Source: BACL27 sp947488385
Lineage (GTDB): Bacteria; Actinomycetota; Acidimicrobiia; Acidimicrobiales; Ilumatobacteraceae
Assembly: GCA_964203655.1 (NCBI GenBank)
Contig: CAXNMJ010000004.1
Coordinates: 124,001 to 188,000 of the forward strand
Direction: 5' to 3'
DNA: 64,000 nt
The notes beneath the pieces were generated by a model that had not been told where the DNA came from, did not search any database, and saw only the letters and a list, made by a program, of their open reading frames with translations. Numbering within the stretch: position 1 is the stretch's first letter; every line of letters starts with the position of its first letter. The position numbers and the translations under genes were made by a program. Positions 60,931 through 64,000 of this stretch are shown here, piece after piece.

Positions 60931-61920
60931 ATGACTCGCGTGCTTTCATGCATCCAGCCCACCGGCGAGGTGCACCTCGGCAACTATCTTGGCGCTTTGC
61001 GCAACTGGGTCGCTGGCCAAGACAAGGCTGACGTCTTTCACGGAATCGTCGATCTTCACGCGCTCACCGTCACTGAAACACCAGGCGTTATTGGCACCAA
61101 CACCCTTCAGCTCGCAGCGATGCTATTTGCCGTGGGGCTCAACCCTGACGTGGCGACAGTTTTCGTACAGAGCCATATTCCTGAACACAGTCAGTTGGGC
61201 TGGATAATGGAATGCACAGTCTCTTTTGGCGAACTCAGCCGAATGACACAGTTCAAAGACAAGTCGGCAAAACGCGAAGCCGAGTTTGTTTCAGCCGGCT
61301 TGTTCACATACCCCGCGCTGCAGGCTGCCGATATTTTGCTTTACGACGCGAATGAAGTACCAGTTGGTGACGATCAACGACAGCACATCGAGATAACTCG
61401 CGATATCGCCATTCGGTTCAACCATCGCTTTGGCGACACGTTTGTGATCCCCAAAGCAGTTACACCGGCGAGTGGCGCACGAGTAATGGACCTGCAGAAC
61501 CCGACTTCAAAGATGTCAAAATCTGGTGATGACGATTCGGGAGTGATTTATTTGCTGGATGAACCAGCAAAAATAGAGAAGAAGTTCAAGCGCGCAGTAA
61601 CCGACAGCGACTCTGATGTGGTGTTTGATCGTGAGCGCAAACCTGGTGTCGCTAATTTGCTCGAGATTCTGGCTGCTGCGACGAATACAACGCCACAAAA
61701 AGCAGCCGAGAGTTACACGCGTTACGGCGACTTAAAGTCAGCGAGCGCGCAAGCGGTGATTGCAATGCTTGAGCCGATTCAAACTCGATACAAAGATCTT
61801 TTAAACGACAAAGCCGAACTTATGCGTCTCATCCATAAAGGCAACTCGCGTGCCCAAGTGGTGGCTAGTGCAACTCTCGCGCGAGCACAAAAGTCGATTG
61901 GTTTTCTAAGCAGTAATTAG
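60931..61920 (+). CDS. trpS: tryptophanyl-tRNA synthetase
   Basis: Class I aminoacyl-tRNA synthetase that charges tRNA-Trp. It carries the HIGH-like motif PTGEVHLGNYLGAL near residue 15 and KMSKS at 194-198, with the usual 329-residue length. GDDQRQHIEITRDIA is characteristic of the TrpRS/TyrRS branch. The leaderless layout (TAAGGT-N6-ATG) suggests no T-box or attenuator. Its last 56 bases overlap the HD-domain gene on the opposite strand. Confidence 0.96.
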   Translation: MTRVLSCIQPTGEVHLGNYLGALRNWVAGQDKADVFHGIVDLHALTVTETPGVIGTNTLQLAAMLFAVGLNPDVATVFVQSHIPEHSQLGWIMECTVSFGELSRMTQFKDKSAKREAEFVSAGLFTYPALQAADILLYDANEVPVGDDQRQHIEITRDIAIRFNHRFGDTFVIPKAVTPASGARVMDLQNPTSKMSKSGDDDSGVIYLLDEPAKIEKKFKRAVTDSDSDVVFDRERKPGVANLLEILAAATNTTPQKAAESYTRYGDLKSASAQAVIAMLEPIQTRYKDLLNDKAELMRLIHKGNSRAQVVASATLARAQKSIGFLSSN

Positions 61921-62380
61921 ATCTCGTCAGCTTGTCGCAATGCAGCCAGTGACGGTTCTGCAGATTTGGCGAGTCAGAAACTTCGCCACTCACAAGTTGC
62001 CATGTCTCTTCGTCGCTACCCGCTTGGCGCAACATCTGTGCGCCGATTTTTTCGTGCGCGTGATATTTTGCGAACCTTGAGCCCCGTTCACCAACGATTG
62101 TCGCTAACACACGCGAAAAAACACCCAAATTAGATTCAAGTTTGCCGATGTCGTGCAGCAGCGAGGCTCGCACTTGTGTGGCAGTTGCTTGTGGATAGAA
62201 CTTTAAAAACCGATTCATCACTTTTATGCTGTGCTTTTTATCAATTGGCATCATTGCCGACCACAGCGCAAATTCGCTATTCAACAAAGTTGCTCGAACG
62301 AGCTCGACTTGATCTTGATCGATCGGTGCGCGACCCAAAGCTCCGAAAAAACGTTTGGCTAAATGCAACGCGCTAGTCAT
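61865..62380 (-). CDS. HD-domain phosphohydrolase-like protein
   Basis: A 171-residue protein with an HD-type metal-binding motif LLHDIGK (about residues 93-99) and upstream and downstream histidines (KKHSIKV, KYHAHEKIG). It resembles short HD hydrolases acting on nucleotides or second messengers, with the substrate unknown. Its ATG overlaps the xerD stop (ATGA), so it is cotranscribed with xerD, and its 3' end overlaps trpS. The C-terminal end lies past the trpS stop and might be shorter in reality. Confidence 0.8.
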   Translation of the reverse strand: MTSALHLAKRFFGALGRAPIDQDQVELVRATLLNSEFALWSAMMPIDKKHSIKVMNRFLKFYPQATATQVRASLLHDIGKLESNLGVFSRVLATIVGERGSRFAKYHAHEKIGAQMLRQAGSDEETWQLVSGEVSDSPNLQNRHWLHCDKLTRSNYCLENQSTFVLARELH

Positions 62381-63291
62381 GACTTCTTGCGGGCTCGCGG
62401 GTGTGCTTCTCGATACATCTCGTAAAGCACTTCATTGTCGACTTTTGTGTAGATCTGAGTGGTGCTCACTGAAGCGTGGCCAAGCAATTCTTGAACCACA
62501 CGCAAGTCAGCCCCGTGCACCAGCATGTGAGTCGCACACGAATGACGCAATGCATGCGGTGAAATCTCTTTGATGTTTGCCAAGGCTGCATATTTTCGCA
62601 CGATATTAAAAACCGCCTGACGCGATAGGCGCGTGCCGTGCACGCCAAGAAACACTGCATCGCTTGCTTCACGACTCGCCCACTGTTCTGGCACCAAGGC
62701 GTCGCGACCGCCTAGGTCGAAATAATCGCTCAACGCTTCGTGGCATGGTCGCCCAAATGGCACAATGCGTTCTTTCGAGCCCTTGCCAAAAAGTCGCACA
62801 AGTGAATCTTGCATATCGATGTCGCTCATCGACAGTGTGCAAACTTCTGCCACACGCGCACCGGTCGCATAGAGAAACTCGAGAATCGCCCGGTCTCGAC
62901 GAGCAAACGAGTCGACACCGGTCACGGCTGCCAACAACAGTGCAACTTCGTCTTCAGAGATCGCCTTAGGCAAACTGCTCGGCACCTTTACACCGTCTAC
63001 AAGTGCAGCTGGATTCTCGGCCCGAATTCCCTCTTGAGCGAGATACCGATAGAACATTCGCACTGCGGCGAATTGGCGTGCCACAGACTTTGGGGCTTTG
63101 CCGACTGCACGAAGATGGGCCACAAATCGTTCGAGGTGTTGCGGGCTTGCGTTCATCACATTTGCTTTTTGCTCTTTCAACCAAATCACGAAGCCATTTA
63201 TGTCGCGTTGATACGCCATCAGCGTGTTGAGCGAGCGACCTTGTTCAACTCGCATCCAAGTCATAAAAGTGTCTAGCGGGTCAGCGGCCAT
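62377..63291 (-). CDS. xerD: site-specific tyrosine recombinase XerD (XerC/D family)
   Basis: Chromosome-dimer resolution recombinase of 304 residues. The N-terminal SAM-like core-binding domain is followed by the catalytic domain with Arg in ATGARVAEV, Lys in GKGSKERIVPFG, HALRHSCATHM, the His in LGHASVSTT, and the nucleophilic Tyr in TQIYTKV. The position next to nudix and pyrG matches mycobacteria (Rv1701), so this is a housekeeping XerD rather than a mobile-element integrase. No att-like repeats were seen nearby. Confidence 0.93.
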   Translation of the reverse strand: MAADPLDTFMTWMRVEQGRSLNTLMAYQRDINGFVIWLKEQKANVMNASPQHLERFVAHLRAVGKAPKSVARQFAAVRMFYRYLAQEGIRAENPAALVDGVKVPSSLPKAISEDEVALLLAAVTGVDSFARRDRAILEFLYATGARVAEVCTLSMSDIDMQDSLVRLFGKGSKERIVPFGRPCHEALSDYFDLGGRDALVPEQWASREASDAVFLGVHGTRLSRQAVFNIVRKYAALANIKEISPHALRHSCATHMLVHGADLRVVQELLGHASVSTTQIYTKVDNEVLYEMYREAHPRARKKS

Positions 63292-63302
63292 GATCTGATG
63301 CG

Positions 63303-63863
63303 CTACAAATATTGACTGAAGTTTTGTGCCACCATCAGCAGACCAATAATGGTTTTACCGTCAGTGATTTCACCACGCTTGATCATTTCAAGAGTCTCAT
63401 TAAACGGAATATAACGAATCGTCATGAATTGCTCTTCTGGTCCGTGACGGTCAACCTTGGTTTCGACGAGATCTGTCGCCAAAAACAAGTCAACCCTTGC
63501 ATTGCTGATACCAGGAGCCGACTCATGGCTGCCGATGCTGAGCAAAGTGCCTGCCGTGAACCCAGCTTCTTCTTCAAGTTCACGGCGTGCCGTAATAACC
63601 GAGTCTTCACCATGTTTGTCTCGCATACCTGCAGGAATCTCGAGAGTTTTTTCGTTAAATGGTGGTCGATATTGATTGACCAAAATTACTTGCCGCGCCG
63701 ATTTCTCACCCAGCAAAGCGACAATACCGACCGCCCCAGGAGAACTCACGTACGTGCGAGTGAAATCGTTGCCGAGTGGATCAGAAAAACTGCCTTGCAC
63801 CAAGGACCATGCAGCCCAAGTATGAACTACTTTTTGTTTCTTGATTTCGAAGTCTGCCGTCAC
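63303..63863 (-). CDS. NUDIX hydrolase (ADP-ribose pyrophosphatase-like)
   Basis: Hydrolyses a nucleoside diphosphate linked to another group, probably ADP-ribose. From GTG 63863 it has 186 residues. The Nudix box is near residues 84-106, reading GMRDKHGEDSVITARRELEE and then EAGF, with RELEEEAG central. A GAGG ribosome site is about nine bases upstream; the longer frame to 63920 overlaps pyrG. This gene is adjacent to xerD and pyrG in mycobacteria as well (Rv1700). Confidence 0.9.
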   Translation of the reverse strand: MTADFEIKKQKVVHTWAAWSLVQGSFSDPLGNDFTRTYVSSPGAVGIVALLGEKSARQVILVNQYRPPFNEKTLEIPAGMRDKHGEDSVITARRELEEEAGFTAGTLLSIGSHESAPGISNARVDLFLATDLVETKVDRHGPEEQFMTIRYIPFNETLEMIKRGEITDGKTIIGLLMVAQNFSQYL

Positions 63864-63885
63864 TGCGACAACCTCACAGTTTTGA

Positions 63886-64000
63886 TTAGCGCGATACTGA
63901 CTGGCTCGGAGTATCAACAATCTCGATCGGCAATTGGGCCAGTCTCTGAGTGCGATATTTCAGCGCTGCAGCGATTAGTTCTCTGAACAACGGATGAGGT
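63886..64000 (-). CDS. pyrG: CTP synthase, C-terminal end (partial)
   Basis: The last 37 residues of a frame ending in a TAA stop at 63888-63886. The visible start of the fragment reads PHPLFRELIAAALKY, which matches the usual C-terminal end of PyrG (HPLFxxxIxAAL). The glutaminase and synthetase domains lie beyond the right edge of the window. Placement beside nudix and xerD repeats the mycobacterial pyrG-Rv1700-xerD order. Confidence 0.82.
   Translation of the reverse strand, partial: PHPLFRELIAAALKYRTQRLAQLPIEIVDTPSQSVSR

Noticed and set aside
62377..63291. Tyrosine recombinase considered as an integrase of a mobile element
   Set aside because: The gene order pyrG-nudix-xerD is the housekeeping one; no att repeats, phage or plasmid genes surround it.
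1..64000. CRISPR arrays, insertion sequences, rRNA, riboswitches and toxin-antitoxin pairs
   Set aside because: No regularly spaced repeats, transposase-like frames, rRNA sequence or recognisable riboswitch core was seen, and no gap is large enough to hide one.

Overview
The window comes from an actinobacterium. It carries a complete Pup-proteasome locus (mpa, dop, pup, prcB, prcA, pafA), a WhiB regulator, a DUF4193 protein, GarA, a mycobacteria-like gcvH-garA-MerR-nuclease-MerR block, HelY, and a pyrG-nudix-xerD-scpA-scpB-rluB block. GC content looks moderate rather than high. Together these suggest a streamlined aquatic lineage such as Acidimicrobiia (Ilumatobacter/CL500-29-like). The class placement is inference.

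Layout. 1-4.4 kb (mostly minus): LOG-family fragment, tal, tkt, an unknown small protein and a fatty-acid desaturase. 4.4-8.7 kb: ADP-forming acyl-CoA synthetase (two frameshifts), D,D-carboxypeptidase and two small proteins. 8.7-16.2 kb: trmI, ferredoxin and the Pup-proteasome genes. 16.2-21.5 kb: lepB, a glycerophosphodiesterase, tatB, tatC and helY. This is the mycobacterial order, but pafB and pafC are absent where they would be expected. 21.5-31.9 kb: lipid-kinase-like fragment, M20 amidohydrolase, a tandem ThyX-like protein, DUF4193, enoyl-CoA hydratase (frameshifted), gamma-carbonic-anhydrase-like protein, whiB, threonine aldolase and a small zinc-finger protein (frameshifted). 32-41.5 kb: PLP decarboxylase, SCO6745-like protein, the regulator/gcvH/garA block, pgsA, HIT, SRAP, DUF554, hydroxyacid dehydrogenase and aminotransferase. 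41.5-45.5 kb: tRNA-Pro, der, ispH and acyl-CoA dehydrogenase. 45.6-55.8 kb: acyl-CoA ligase (frameshifted), a second glycerophosphodiesterase, a luciferase-like oxidoreductase, and a putative nitrogen-heterocycle uptake/catabolism cluster (amidohydrolase, ABC transporter, creatininase-family hydrolase, FAD oxidoreductase). 55.8-64 kb: phosphoribosyltransferase, aroA, tyrA (frameshifted), rluB, scpB, scpA, trpS, HD protein, xerD, nudix and the 3' end of pyrG.

Two window-wide signals stand out. First, 25 start codons (ATG, GTG or TTG) lie exactly six bases downstream of a TANNNT hexamer. This is the layout of leaderless transcripts, and it corrects several gene starts. It includes separate putative promoters for dop, pup, prcB and pafA. 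Second, six reading-frame breaks in five conserved genes and one recognisable zinc-finger gene are each repaired by removing one base. All have the same sign, which points to insertion-type assembly errors, or less likely to real gene decay.

No CRISPR array, insertion sequence, prophage or rRNA was seen. No gene-free stretch exceeds about 115 bases.
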